Position numbers and translations under genes: made by a program. From contig CBDATE010000033.1 in NCBI GenBank assembly GCA_965199815.1, positions 372,001 to 436,000 on the forward strand: a stretch of DNA of 64,000 nt, in the 5' to 3' direction. Source of the DNA: Azotimanducus sp965199815 (GTDB lineage: Bacteria; Pseudomonadota; Gammaproteobacteria; Pseudomonadales; Azotimanducaceae). Shown here piece after piece: positions 41,409 through 50,872 of the stretch (the first letter of the stretch is position 1; every line of letters begins with the position of its first letter). The notes beneath the pieces were generated by a model that was given only the letters and a program-made list of their open reading frames with translations, was not told the origin of the DNA and ran no database searches.

Positions 41409-42299
41409 ATGAATATGCCGTCCACCGATTTTTCCTATCTCGCCCCGAAAACGCTCGCTGAAACCCTGCAGGTCATTGTCCAGGCCCGTGCTCAGGGCAT
41501 TCGCCATCAGGTACTCGCTGGCGGCACGGACCTGATTGTGCAGATGCGCTCAATCGATCCTGGCGCACGCCGGATTGTTGATATCAAATCCGTTCCCGAC
41601 ACCAATCGCATCGACATTTCAGACGATGAAATCTTCATCGGCAGTGCAATTTCTTCGCTGCAACTCTCTCGTCATGAGCGTTTGCAGAGCGAATTGCCGG
41701 GCTTGCTGGAAGCCGCCTATCTGATTGGTTCGACGCAGATTCAAGGGCGCGCGACCTTGGTCGGCAACCTGTGTAATGCATCTCCGGCTGGCGATACCAT
41801 ACCGGCGCTGATTGCCAATCAGGCCGTGTGCGAGATTCTCGGGCCGGACGGCACACGCCACATGCCGGTCGAGGACTTCGTGGTGGGTGTGCAGAAGAAC
41901 GCCTTGCGCACATCGGAGTTTGTGGTCGGGGTGCGTATGCCGCGCCCGCGCAGCCGAACTGCCGATGCCTACCTGCGCTTCACTCCCCGCACCGAGATGG
42001 ATATTGCCGTTGCCAGTGCCGGTGTCAGCGTCACGCTCGATGCCGCCGGTGTGTGCACTCACGCCAGAGTCGCTGTTGGTGCGGTGGCACCCACGGCGCT
42101 TCTGGTGCAGGCTGCTGCCGATGCACTCATCGGCAGCCGGATTGACGACGCAAGCCTGACCAGGGCAGGGCAAGCCTGCACACGGGCAGCGTCTCCGATC
42201 ACCGACAAACGCGGTACAGTGGCCTACCGCAGGAAGGTTGTTGCCGTGCTGTGCGAACGCGCTGCCACCATTGCCGCTGAACGCGCTCAAGCTCGCTGA
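41409..42299 (+). CDS. Molybdenum hydroxylase, FAD-binding medium subunit (CoxM-like)
   Basis: A 296-residue subunit with the FAD-binding motifs AGGTDLIVQMR and IGSTQIQGRATLVGNLCNASPAGD, plus the CO-dehydrogenase flavoprotein C-terminal domain. It carries electrons between the Fe-S subunit and the acceptor. Start ATG 41409 has AGGGAG about 11 bases upstream. It is the first gene of the medium-small-large set; the 2Fe-2S gene follows after 58 bp. Confidence 0.93.
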   Translation: MNMPSTDFSYLAPKTLAETLQVIVQARAQGIRHQVLAGGTDLIVQMRSIDPGARRIVDIKSVPDTNRIDISDDEIFIGSAISSLQLSRHERLQSELPGLLEAAYLIGSTQIQGRATLVGNLCNASPAGDTIPALIANQAVCEILGPDGTRHMPVEDFVVGVQKNALRTSEFVVGVRMPRPRSRTADAYLRFTPRTEMDIAVASAGVSVTLDAAGVCTHARVAVGAVAPTALLVQAAADALIGSRIDDASLTRAGQACTRAASPITDKRGTVAYRRKVVAVLCERAATIAAERAQAR

Positions 42300-42357
42300 C
42301 GTATCCTGCACGACAGTACGCAATTGCGGCACATATTCATCAAGAGGTTCGGAAATC

Positions 42358-42843
42358 ATGGCTCAGCAACACATCACCACCAGCATCAACGGCCAGGCGG
42401 TCGAGTATCTCTGCTCCCCCGAGCAAACCATGCTCGAAACCCTGCGTGATACCGTTCAGCTTACCGGTACCAAGGAAGGCTGCTCGACCGGCGACTGCGG
42501 TGCCTGCTCCATCCTGGTGGACGGTACGCTGGTGTGCGCCTGCCTGATGTTTGCCGCAGAGGCGCAGGACCGCGAAATCACCACCATCGAGGGCATTGCC
42601 TCGGGCAACGACCTGCATCCGCTGCAGAAGAAGTTTCTCGAGCACGCTGCGCTCCAGTGCGGTGTGTGTACGCCCGGGTTTATCGTCGCCAGCAAGGCAT
42701 TGCTCGATGCCGACCCCGACCCGGATGAAGACAGCATCCGTTACTGGCTCGCGGGCAACCTCTGCCGCTGCACGGGGTACGACAAGATTGTGCGTGCCGT
42801 GCAGGATGCCGCCGCCGAGATGCGCGACGCGACATCAAGCTGA
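42358..42843 (+). CDS. Molybdenum hydroxylase, 2Fe-2S small subunit (CoxS-like)
   Basis: A 161-residue iron-sulfur subunit with two [2Fe-2S] sites: plant-type GCSTGDCGAC...CAC and helical QCGVCTPGF...CRCTGY. It takes electrons from the Mo site. The length is normal for CoxS-like subunits. It lies between the medium and large subunit genes. Confidence 0.95.
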   Translation: MAQQHITTSINGQAVEYLCSPEQTMLETLRDTVQLTGTKEGCSTGDCGACSILVDGTLVCACLMFAAEAQDREITTIEGIASGNDLHPLQKKFLEHAALQCGVCTPGFIVASKALLDADPDPDEDSIRYWLAGNLCRCTGYDKIVRAVQDAAAEMRDATSS

Positions 42844-42906
42844 ACCTGCGTCCGGTCACCGCACGACACCAGAACCCCGGCTCACCCACATCGCAAGGAA
42901 CCAGTC

Positions 42907-45194
42907 ATGACAAATGCACCTGAATTCAAGTACGTTGGCACCCGCCCGATTCGTCCGGATGGTGTTGACAAGGTCACCGGTCGCGCCAACTTTGGTGCCG
43001 ATTTCACCCTGCCGGGGATGCTTCATGGCCTGGTGTTGCGCAGTCCGCACGCACATGCCCGCATCAAATCGATTGATCTCTCTGCGGCGCATGCCATGGA
43101 AGGTGTACATGCGGCGGTCTCCGGCAGCGACTTCCCGCTGGTAGAGGATGATGGCCAGATGGGCGGAGAAGGTGGCGGCAGTGTCAAGGACTTGTCGGAC
43201 AACATCATGGCGCGCAACAAGGCGCTCTATCACGGCCATGCTGTCGCGGCCGTAGCCGCTACCTCGCTCAAGACGGCGCGCGCAGCACTCGCTGCCATCA
43301 AGGTGGAGTACGAGGTGCTCACGCCGGTGCTTGATCTTGATGCCGCCATGGCCGAGGACGCGCCGCTGCTCAACGAATCCCTGCTCACGCAGGGCCTGCC
43401 CGAGCCGACCAGCGAGCCGAGCAACATTGCCGCGCGCATGGTGCTGGGTCGAGGCGATGTCGAGCAAGGCTTCAAGGATGCCGATATTGTGCTGGAAGAA
43501 ACCTATCACACCCCGACCGTCCATCAGGCATACATCGAACCCCATGCGTGTGTCGCGAGCGTGAATGAAGGTGCCCAGGCCACGCTTTGGTGCTGTACGC
43601 AAGGTGCCTTTGAAGTGCGCTCGTATTGCGCCACTCTGTGCGGTATGGAGGTTGGCGATATTCGCGTCATTCCCAGCGAGATCGGCGGTGGCTTCGGCGG
43701 CAAGACGACGGTGTATGTGGAGCCGGTCGCGCTCATGCTGTCGAAGAAGGCCGGTCGTCCGGTGAAGATGACCATGACCAGAGAAGAAGTGTTTCGTGCC
43801 AGTGGTCCGGCTTCGGCAGCCCGTTCGACTATCAGGATAGGTGCCATGCGCGACGGTACTATCACCACCATGCAGGCGACGCTCGCCTATGAAGCCGGTG
43901 CCTACCCGGGCTCCCCCATGGGGCCGGGATGCATGAGCGTGTTTGCCCAGTACAAGGCACCCAATCTGGCCATCGAAGGATTCGATGTGCTGGTCAACAA
44001 GCCCAAGGTGGCAGCCTATCGCGCCCCGGGTGCGCCGCAAGCCATGTACGCAACCGAATGTCTGGTCACGGAGCTTGCCGACAAGCTGGCATGGACCAGA
44101 TCGAGATTCGCCTTGCGAACGCTGTTGATGAAGGCGACCGGGCACCCTACGGTCCTGTCTGGGGGCCGCTCGGTCTCAGGAAATGCCTTGAAGCAGCCAA
44201 GGCCCACCCAAACTATCAGGTCGAACTCGCACCTGGGCAGGGCAGGGGGCTGGCGATCGGCTTCTGGTTCAATATCGGCTTTCAGTCCTCGGCAGAAGTG
44301 CATGTGAATGCTGACGGCAGCGTCACCGTCATCGAGGGCAACCCTGATATTGGCGGCTCTCGCGCATCCATGGCCATCATGGCGGCGGAAGAACTCGGCA
44401 TCCCCTACGAGAATGTTCGCGTACAGATCGGGGATACGGACAACACCGGTTACACCATGGTGACGGGTGGCAGCCGAACGACTTTCGCCACCGGCATGGC
44501 CGTGATTGAAGCGGCTCGTGATGTGATTTCGCAAGTCAAGGCACGGGTCGCCAAGCTCTGGCAGGTGGATGAGGACATGGTCGATTGGAACGACGGGCAT
44601 GTTGTGCCCAAGGCGGGGATGAACATGGACCAGTCGCCCATGAGCTTTGCGGAAATCGTCGCCAAGACAGCTCGTTCCGGGCCGATTCTCGGCAAGGCAT
44701 CGCTCAATGCACAGGGTGCTGGGCCGGGATTCTCCGTCAACTTGTGCGATGTGCAGGTTGACCGGCGCACCGGAAAGGTGGATGTACTGCGTTTCACAGC
44801 CATTCAGGATGCCGGACGCGCCATTCATCCGAGTTACGTGGAAGGTCAGTTGCAGGGCGGTGCCGTTCAGGGCATCGGCTGGGCGCTTAACGAGGAATAT
44901 GTGTTCAATGCCGAAGGTGTGCAGCAAAATGCCGGTTTTCTCGACTACCGTATCCCGGTGGCCTCGGATTTGCCGATGATCGATACCCAGATCATCGAGG
45001 TGCCCAACCCTGCCCATCCCTACGGGGTACGCGGCGTGGGGGAAACACCCATCGTGGCCCCCCTGGCGGCGACTGCCAACGCGGTGGCAGATGCGACTGG
45101 CGTACGTATTCGTGACTTGCCCCTGTCGCCGCCGCGGATATTGGCGGCGCTTGACGCTGCGTCACCTGATGCCGCGTCACCCGACAGCCTGTGA
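42907..45194 (+). pseudogene. Molybdenum hydroxylase large subunit (CoxL/XdhB-like), one-base frameshift
   Basis: The subunit is split over two frames (ATG 42907 onward, then the frame ending at 45194). They join at about 44088, where the sequence reads CTGGCATGG; one more G (CTGGGCATGG) restores TELADKLGMDQIEIRLANAVDEG and a 762-residue protein. Everything else is intact: EIGGGFGGKTTVYVEPVALM, AAYRAPGAPQ at the cofactor, and GVGETPIVAPLA with the catalytic glutamate. AAYRAPGAP matches neither the form I CO-dehydrogenase AYxCSFR nor the form II loop, so the substrate is not CO. The frameshift is either a sequencing error or a very recent inactivation. An AAGGAA site precedes the ATG. Confidence 0.9.
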
Positions 45195-45269
45195 CCCCGT
45201 GTTGCACGAAGTGCTGTGCGCCACGAAGTGCTGTGCACAATGCCGAATCAATAACGCGAGACATGCGTG

Positions 45270-45512
45270 ATGCGCATCTTTCTGCCGGATTTTCTTCAGA
45301 CGCATACGGGACAGGCGCGCGAGATGCATATGCATGCTGACAGCTACCGTGAATTGATCGCGGCGTGTGAAGCCCGCTGGCCGGGGTTCGCGGCACTGGT
45401 CGAGAAGAAGGCGACTGTTGTCATCAATGGCGATATAGTGCCCGAGCCGCTCTTCGAGACATTGCCCGAGGGAGCCGAGGTCTGCTTTTTGCCGAAGATC
45501 GCGGCCGGGTAG
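45270..45512 (+). CDS. MoaD/ThiS-family small sulfur-carrier protein
   Basis: An 80-residue beta-grasp protein: MRIFLPDFL start, YRELIAACEARWPGFAALV, VVINGDIVPEPLFETLPEGAEVCFLPKIAAG. The layout is MoaD/ThiS, but it ends AAG rather than the usual GG, so thiocarboxylation is not assured. Its place after the Mo-hydroxylase suggests a link to molybdopterin or to the enzyme itself. GTG 45267 is the other possible start. Confidence 0.75.
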   Translation: MRIFLPDFLQTHTGQAREMHMHADSYRELIAACEARWPGFAALVEKKATVVINGDIVPEPLFETLPEGAEVCFLPKIAAG

Positions 45513-45599
45513 GTCATCAAGGCCAGGTCAGGGCCAGGCCAAGGCGTATTGACGGAAACCTTCTCGTCAAGGTCGTCGGGCGTGGTCAAGGCTCGTGTG

Positions 45600-46859
45600 A
45601 TGCCGCAGCCCACCAGATTCATGATGATCCGGACACGCCCCCACGACCTGCCACGCGGCTTTCTCCTGCTCGTGGCGGCCATGGTGGCCATCACGCCCTT
45701 CTCTGTGGATACCTACCTGCCAGCCATGCCGACCATGGCGCTGGAGTTCGGGGTCAGCATCGTCGATGTGCACTACACCATCAGCCTCTATCTGATCGGC
45801 TTCGCGCTCGGTCAGCTCATTGGCGGGCCTGTTTCCGATCAGCTTGGCCGCAAACCGGTCGGCCTCACCGGCCTGTGCATGTATCTCGTCGCCACCACGC
45901 TCATCATCCTGGCCACCAGCATCGAGCAGATACAAGTGCTGCGTGTATTGCAGGCGCTCGGGGGTGGCCTGTGCGGTGTTGTGTGCCTGCCCATGGTGCG
46001 CGATGCCTATCCGGTACGGGAAGCGGTGCGCAAGTTCCCCATCGTCATGATGGTGATGCTGGTCGCCCCCCTGATCGCTCCCATGGTGGGTACGCTGATA
46101 TTGCCACTCGGTTGGGAATTCATCTTCGTCTTCCTCTGGGTCTATGGCCTGATGGCCATGCTCGCTTTCTCGCGTCTGCCGGAAACGGCACCCGACAGGC
46201 AAGGGCGTATCACCTGGACCCGCCTGCTGCCGCAATACATTGCTGTGCTCGAGCGGCGCGTGGACGGCAGGCTCGTCCCGCTCATGTACATACTCGGCAA
46301 CGGGTGCCTGACTTCGCTGATGTTGGTGTTCATCACCAATGCCCCCTTCATATATCTCGAATACTTTGCCGTCGGCGAGTTCTGGTTCCCGTTCTACTTC
46401 GGTGCCAACGTGCTGGCGATGCTCACCCTCACGCTCCTGAGTTCGAGGCTTGTTCGCCGGGTCGCGCCCTTCACGCTGTTTCGCTTCGGTCGTGGACTGC
46501 AGCTCGTCTTCTTCGCCGCGCTCGCCATCCTCGTGCTGACGGTCGATGAGATTCCGGTGCTCGCCTGCACACCCCTGCTGGCCATCTCCATCGGGCTCAA
46601 CGGGCTGATAGGGCCTGCGGTCTCCGGGCTCTATCTCACACAGTTCAAACGCCTGGTCGGCAGCGCATCCTCGCTCATGGGCATCACCATGTTTCTGATG
46701 GGTGGCCTGCTCGGAGCGGTATCCAGCTTTTTTCACGACGGTACGCTTGAACCCATGATTCTCACCATGGCCGGGTCAATAATTATTGGCAACCTGATTC
46801 TTCTGGGCATCCCGAAGCCGAGCAATCCACCCGAGGAGGCCGATGCGCGCGGGTACTGA
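45600..46859 (+). CDS. Bcr/CflA-type MFS drug-resistance transporter
   Basis: A protein of about 419 residues with twelve hydrophobic helices. Family signs: ITPFSVDTYLPAMPTMALEFGVS in helix 1, QLIGGPVSDQLGRKP (motif A), and LRVLQALGGGLCGVVCLPMVRDAYP. Bcr/CflA members export bicyclomycin, sulfonamides or metabolites. The start is uncertain (45600 or 45621). It follows the Mo-hydroxylase group on the same strand. Confidence 0.9.
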   Translation: MPQPTRFMMIRTRPHDLPRGFLLLVAAMVAITPFSVDTYLPAMPTMALEFGVSIVDVHYTISLYLIGFALGQLIGGPVSDQLGRKPVGLTGLCMYLVATTLIILATSIEQIQVLRVLQALGGGLCGVVCLPMVRDAYPVREAVRKFPIVMMVMLVAPLIAPMVGTLILPLGWEFIFVFLWVYGLMAMLAFSRLPETAPDRQGRITWTRLLPQYIAVLERRVDGRLVPLMYILGNGCLTSLMLVFITNAPFIYLEYFAVGEFWFPFYFGANVLAMLTLTLLSSRLVRRVAPFTLFRFGRGLQLVFFAALAILVLTVDEIPVLACTPLLAISIGLNGLIGPAVSGLYLTQFKRLVGSASSLMGITMFLMGGLLGAVSSFFHDGTLEPMILTMAGSIIIGNLILLGIPKPSNPPEEADARGY

Positions 46860-46880
46860 AACAGTGCAGCGGAGCCGCGT

Positions 46881-47807
46881 GTGAGCGCGCCACGCGAAAC
46901 TCACACGAGCGGTCGTCACCTGCTCAATCGGCTCGCCGAGCGCGCACTTGCGCTGTTACCTGCTGACAGCGTGGACTGGCAGCGGGAGCGGGCCGCGCTC
47001 TGGTCGAAGTCGGTGGCCGGGGGCTATCTCGGATCCTTCGAGATCACGACCCGGATTGGCCTTGATGATCTGCAATGCATCGACCGGCAAAAAGATATTC
47101 TGGTGCGCAATACGCGCCAGTTTCTGATGGGTGCACCGGCCAACAACGCTTTGCTGACCGGTGCGCGCGGTGCTGGAAAGTCATCGCTGGTGCACGCGCT
47201 GCTGAACGAGTTTGCCGAGGATGGCTTGCGTTTGGTGCAGGTGGAGAAGGCTGCGCTCGGCACACTTGCCGAACTCACCAACCGGCTGCGTCGCCTGCCG
47301 TACAGGTTCCTCATCATGTGTGACGACCTGTCATTCAACCTTGGCGATGATGCCTACCGGCAGCTGAAGAGCGCTCTGGAGGGGTCGGTATTCACTGCCG
47401 CCGAGAATATGCTGATCTACGCCACATCCAACCGTCGCCATCTGATGCCGGAATCCATGAGCGACAATCTCGCTGCCACGCACACCGCCGGTGGCGAGGT
47501 GCACCCCGGCGAGGCGGTCGAGGAAGCGCTTTCCCTGTCCGACAGATTCGGTGTCTGGTTGTCTTTCTATCCCTTTCCCCAGGACGACTATCTGGTCATC
47601 GTCCGGCATTGGCTGCAGGTGCTCGCGAAGCGCCATGATCTCGCCCTTGAATGGAATGAGGATCTGCGTACACAAGCCTTGCGCTGGGCGCATGCTCGCG
47701 GCAGCCGTAACGGTCGCGCCGCACACGCCTTTGCGCGTGACTGCACAGGGAGCCTGGTAGTGAGCAGGTCGCCCGCTCAATCGCGCTCGTCACGCGCAAG
47801 AGACTGA
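46881..47807 (+). CDS. DUF815 AAA+ ATPase
   Basis: A 308-residue ATPase of the DUF815 family. Walker A is GARGAGKSS, the Walker B-like segment is FLIMCDDLSF, and IYATSNRRHLMPE follows. LSLSDRFGVWLSFYPFPQDDYL is a family signature. The role is unknown. It starts with GTG at 46881, 21 bp after the transporter. The last 10 codons overlap the convergent CoA-transferase gene by 31 bp; the 3' end is serine-rich and not conserved. Confidence 0.9.
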   Translation: MSAPRETHTSGRHLLNRLAERALALLPADSVDWQRERAALWSKSVAGGYLGSFEITTRIGLDDLQCIDRQKDILVRNTRQFLMGAPANNALLTGARGAGKSSLVHALLNEFAEDGLRLVQVEKAALGTLAELTNRLRRLPYRFLIMCDDLSFNLGDDAYRQLKSALEGSVFTAAENMLIYATSNRRHLMPESMSDNLAATHTAGGEVHPGEAVEEALSLSDRFGVWLSFYPFPQDDYLVIVRHWLQVLAKRHDLALEWNEDLRTQALRWAHARGSRNGRAAHAFARDCTGSLVVSRSPAQSRSSRARD

Positions 47808-49036
47808 CGAAACTCGGGCGCGGCGATGGCGATCAATCGCTCTCGGCGCACCTCGAGTGGCTGGTTTCCGAGTTCGGCCACGCCGTATTCGGTGACCACT
47901 GTGTCCACATCGGTGCGCAGCGCCGTGACCGGCGTACCCGCAGACAGGCAGGGCACGATGCGTGACAGGCTGCCGCCACGCGCGGTGCTGGCCAGGGCCA
48001 GGATGGACCGACCCCCGCGCGAGAGCGCGGCACCGCGCATGAAATCCACCGAGCCGCCGGTGCCTGACACCTGCCTCCCGGTCACCGATTCGGCGTTCAC
48101 CTGACCATCGAGATCAATCTCGATGGCGGAGTTCACCGAACAGAAGTTGTCGAGCTGGGCAATGACGCGCACATCGTGGGTGTAATCGGCACCGCGTAAT
48201 ACCACCTCCGGGGTGTGCGCCAGCCATTCGCAGAGTTCCATGCTGCCAATTGCCATGCAGGCGATATGTGCGCCTCGATCGATCGCCTTGCGTGACCCGT
48301 TGATGTTGCCGCGGCGTATCAGGGTCATGGTGGCATCGTCGATGAGGCCGGAGTGCAGGCCCAGATCTTCACGCTCTGCCAGACAGGTGAGCACCGCCGC
48401 CGGAATCGCGCCTATGCCGGTTTGTATGCAGGCACCGTCCGGAATCAGATCGGCGACCAGGCGGCCGATTTCAAGCGCTGTGTCATCAATGCGCGCGACC
48501 GGCATGTGGGCCAGCGGATGCGCGGTCTCCACTAGCCAGTCAAGCTGCTCCAGCGCAATGCCGGGGGCGCTTGCGGGAGGTATCAGCGCTGCGTTCACTT
48601 CGGCCAGGATGCAACGCGAATTGGCGATCATGGGCTCGATGAAGTCGATATTGAAACCGTGTCGCGCAATGCCCTTGTCATCGGCAGGCGTTACTTGCAG
48701 GAGCAGCAGATCGAAGGTCGGCGCTGATGCGAAGAAGTCATGGCAGGCGCGCATGCTCATGGGCATGAAGCGCACACGCCCCTCGGCGTGTGCAGCTCGC
48801 AGGTGCGGAGCCATGAAGGGGACACACATGCGCGCATTCCGGTGCAGCGACGAATAGTCGAAGCTGTTCAGGACGGGCAGTGGGAACTGGTAGAAGTGTA
48901 CGCCTGCGGCGGCATCAGGGGCCTCGCGGAGCAAGTCGATAAGCCCGCCCGGCTCGCCCATGCCGCCGGGCACGGCAACGCGCATCCCCGGGCGCAGGAT
49001 ATGTGGAAGATCGGCGGCGGTAATCTGCTTGGGCAT
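47777..49036 (-). CDS. Acetyl-CoA hydrolase/4-hydroxybutyrate CoA-transferase family protein
   Basis: A protein of about 419 residues of the class I CoA-transferase-like family that moves CoA between acetate and short acids. Family segments are GIGAIPAAVLTCL, LGLHSGLIDDATMTLI, NSAIEIDLDGQVNAESV (the region holding the catalytic glutamate) and VTEYGVAELGNQPLEVRRERLIAIAAPEFR. The start is either ATG 49036 (MPKQI) or ATG 49078; the shorter one matches the family start. It is convergent with DUF815. Confidence 0.88.
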   Translation of the reverse strand: MPKQITAADLPHILRPGMRVAVPGGMGEPGGLIDLLREAPDAAAGVHFYQFPLPVLNSFDYSSLHRNARMCVPFMAPHLRAAHAEGRVRFMPMSMRACHDFFASAPTFDLLLLQVTPADDKGIARHGFNIDFIEPMIANSRCILAEVNAALIPPASAPGIALEQLDWLVETAHPLAHMPVARIDDTALEIGRLVADLIPDGACIQTGIGAIPAAVLTCLAEREDLGLHSGLIDDATMTLIRRGNINGSRKAIDRGAHIACMAIGSMELCEWLAHTPEVVLRGADYTHDVRVIAQLDNFCSVNSAIEIDLDGQVNAESVTGRQVSGTGGSVDFMRGAALSRGGRSILALASTARGGSLSRIVPCLSAGTPVTALRTDVDTVVTEYGVAELGNQPLEVRRERLIAIAAPEFRQSLARDERD

Positions 49037-49106
49037 GGCGTGTTCCCGGTCGGTCGTGCTGTGCGGAGGTTCGTTCATGGTACGGGAGACATCGCGCTGG
49101 GCAACT

Positions 49107-49321
49107 ATAGGGCAGCTCTATTTGTGATGCGTGGATCAGCAGTGCCTGTGGATGAGATGCCCTCCTTACATTGAAATATGAACACGTACTGTTCATATTT
49201 CAATGTAAGGAGGGCATGTATGGCAAGCAGCGCCCCTGAGACAGGACGCTGACGACGGAACGGTTCCCATCTCCTTCATGGAAGTCGAGCGCACACATCA
49301 CTTGTGCAGCGTTCAGTTGCT
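49107..49321 (+). repeat. Upstream copy of a ~215-bp direct repeat
   Basis: It matches 49539-49755 closely. The unit runs from ATAGGGCA through a palindrome and a conserved stretch to the first 14-15 codons of the ATPase gene, so this copy includes a broken gene start at 49278. Confidence 0.92.
49157..49217. repeat. Perfect palindrome, 28-bp arms, 5-base loop
   Basis: Arms 49157-49184 and 49190-49217 are exact reverse complements with loop CGTAC. It lies in the first upstream unit. No T-run follows, so a simple terminator is not indicated. Confidence 0.95.
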
Positions 49322-49352
49322 CTTGATTTCGGAGTTAATTTTTTACAAGTAA
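49278..49352 (+). pseudogene. Truncated start of the DUF4143 ATPase gene
   Basis: It encodes MEVERTHHLCSVQLL, almost the same as the ATPase start at 49712, then leaves the homology and stops after 24 residues. The rest of the gene is absent, so this is a duplication scar. Confidence 0.8.
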
Positions 49353-49538
49353 TTGAATTCATTGACCACCATATGGCCGGGGGGCACTACATTCGGGTTT
49401 GTGAAACAGGGGTTTGTAAAACACGCATTCGAGGGCGCGTATCACGCCCGTTTTCGGCCTCTCCTTTTCTTCTCGGGCAGCCTGAATGGCTGCTCATCCC
49501 AAGTCAGTCCGACACATTTGTAGATGCGTCGCGCCATC

Positions 49539-49755
49539 ATAGGGCAACTCTATCTGTGTTGCATGGATCAGCAGTGCCTGTGGATGAGATACCCTCTTTA
49601 CCTTGAAATATGAACACGTGCTGTTCATATTTCAAGGTAATATGACCGCATGTATGGCAAGCAGCGCCCCTGAGACAGGACGCTGACGACGGAACGGTTC
49701 CCATCTCCTTCATGGAAGTCGAGCGCACACATCACTTACGCAGCGTTCAGTTGCT
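49539..49755 (+). repeat. Downstream copy of the ~215-bp direct repeat
   Basis: Second copy of the unit, leading into the intact ATPase gene. It is 434 bp from the first copy at its right end and 432 bp at its left end, so there are small indels between them. Confidence 0.92.
49598..49640. repeat. Palindrome, 19-bp arms, 5-base loop, covarying with the first copy
   Basis: Arms 49598-49616 and 49622-49640 are exact complements with loop CGTGC. Relative to the first palindrome one pair has changed on both sides (A49170-T49204 there, C49602-G49636 here). Confidence 0.93.
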
Positions 49756-50872
49756 TCTCCGGGAATTTCCTGTTGTAGCGCTGCTCGGTGCCCGGCAGGT
49801 GGGAAAGACCACGCTCGCCCGACAACTCGCAGCGACGCACACGCAGCCGGTAACCTGGTTTGATCTGGAAAACCCTGTGCACTTGGCTCGGTTTGCCGAT
49901 CCGGGTCTCGAGTTGCGTCCGCTTGAGGGCCTCGTGATTCTGGACGAAATTCAACGGCTACCGGAGGTGTTTCCGTTGCTGCGCACACTGGCTGACCGTC
50001 CCGAAACGCCGGCACGTTTTCTGGTACTGGGCAGCGCATCACCACACCTGCTGCGACAAACATCCGAATCGCTGGCTGGTCGGGTAGCCTTCCACGAACT
50101 TGATGGTTTTGCGCTCGACGAGGTCGAGGGGGTCGAGCGATTGTGGCTGCGCGGCGGGTTTCCGCGCTCCTTCCTCGCGGCTTCGGAACCTGCCAGCTGC
50201 CGTTGGCGAAACGCCTTCATTGACACGTTCCTGTCTCGCGATATCGCCGATTTTGGCGGTGCTGTTGCACCGGCAACGCTGCGACGCTTCTGGACAATGC
50301 TGGCGCACTGGCACGGCGGGGTTTGGAACGGGGCAGAATTCGGGCGCGCCTTCGGCGTGTCCCATACCACCATCAGGCGCTATCTGGACTTGTTGACTTC
50401 CCTGTTTGTCGTTCGCCAATTGCCGCCCTGGTTTGAAAACATCGCCAAGCGACAAGTTCGTGCGCCCAAGGTGTATGTGACGGATTCCGGCATCCTGCAT
50501 GCTCTGCTCAACCTCACATCCCGCGAGGATCTGGTCTCACACCCGAAGGTTGGCGCATCCTGGGAAGGTTTCGTGATCTCCCAAATCATGCAATTGCTCA
50601 CGGTACTCCCTGATCAGTGTTTCCACTGGTCCACCCACAGCGGTGCGACACTCGACCTTTTCGTTACTGCTGGCAACCGCAGATACGGCTTTGAAATCAA
50701 GCGCTCCGAGGCTCCCCGGCTTACTCCATCAATGCGCTCTGCATGTGCAACCCTGCATCTGGATCGTCTTGATGTGGTGCACGCTGGCACGGAGCAATAT
50801 CGACTGGCACCCGGCATCAATGCGCTGCCTGCCAGTGAACTCTCCGCGATGCTGACACCTTTGCGCAGTTGA
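49712..50872 (+). CDS. DUF4143 ATP-binding protein (AAA_14 family)
   Basis: A 386-residue protein. The N-terminal ATPase has Walker A GARQVGKTT (about 26-34) and Walker B GLVILDEIQRLPEVF (about 72-86). FLVLGSASPHLLRQTSESLAGR is the family sensor region, and the C-terminal DUF4143 domain (about 190-370) includes RRYLDLLTSLFVVRQLPPW and KVYVTDSGILHALL. The role is unknown; many genomes carry several copies with patchy distribution, suggesting accessory or mobile behaviour. The gene is preceded by a duplicated unit with a broken copy of its own start. Confidence 0.92.
   Translation: MEVERTHHLRSVQLLLREFPVVALLGARQVGKTTLARQLAATHTQPVTWFDLENPVHLARFADPGLELRPLEGLVILDEIQRLPEVFPLLRTLADRPETPARFLVLGSASPHLLRQTSESLAGRVAFHELDGFALDEVEGVERLWLRGGFPRSFLAASEPASCRWRNAFIDTFLSRDIADFGGAVAPATLRRFWTMLAHWHGGVWNGAEFGRAFGVSHTTIRRYLDLLTSLFVVRQLPPWFENIAKRQVRAPKVYVTDSGILHALLNLTSREDLVSHPKVGASWEGFVISQIMQLLTVLPDQCFHWSTHSGATLDLFVTAGNRRYGFEIKRSEAPRLTPSMRSACATLHLDRLDVVHAGTEQYRLAPGINALPASELSAMLTPLRS

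Larger units (their letters stand above)
49079..49711. other. Intergenic region with duplicated palindrome units
   Basis: A 633-bp stretch before the DUF4143 ATPase. Two copies of a roughly 215-bp unit occupy 49107-49321 and 49539-49755. The spacer 49322-49538 is relatively AT-rich at its left end and holds no recognisable gene. Units and palindromes are listed separately. Confidence 0.75.

Noticed and set aside
49157..49217. Intrinsic terminator
   Set aside because: Long arms, but no T-run on either side, and a second covarying copy in the same context; an operator, target site or structural element fits better.
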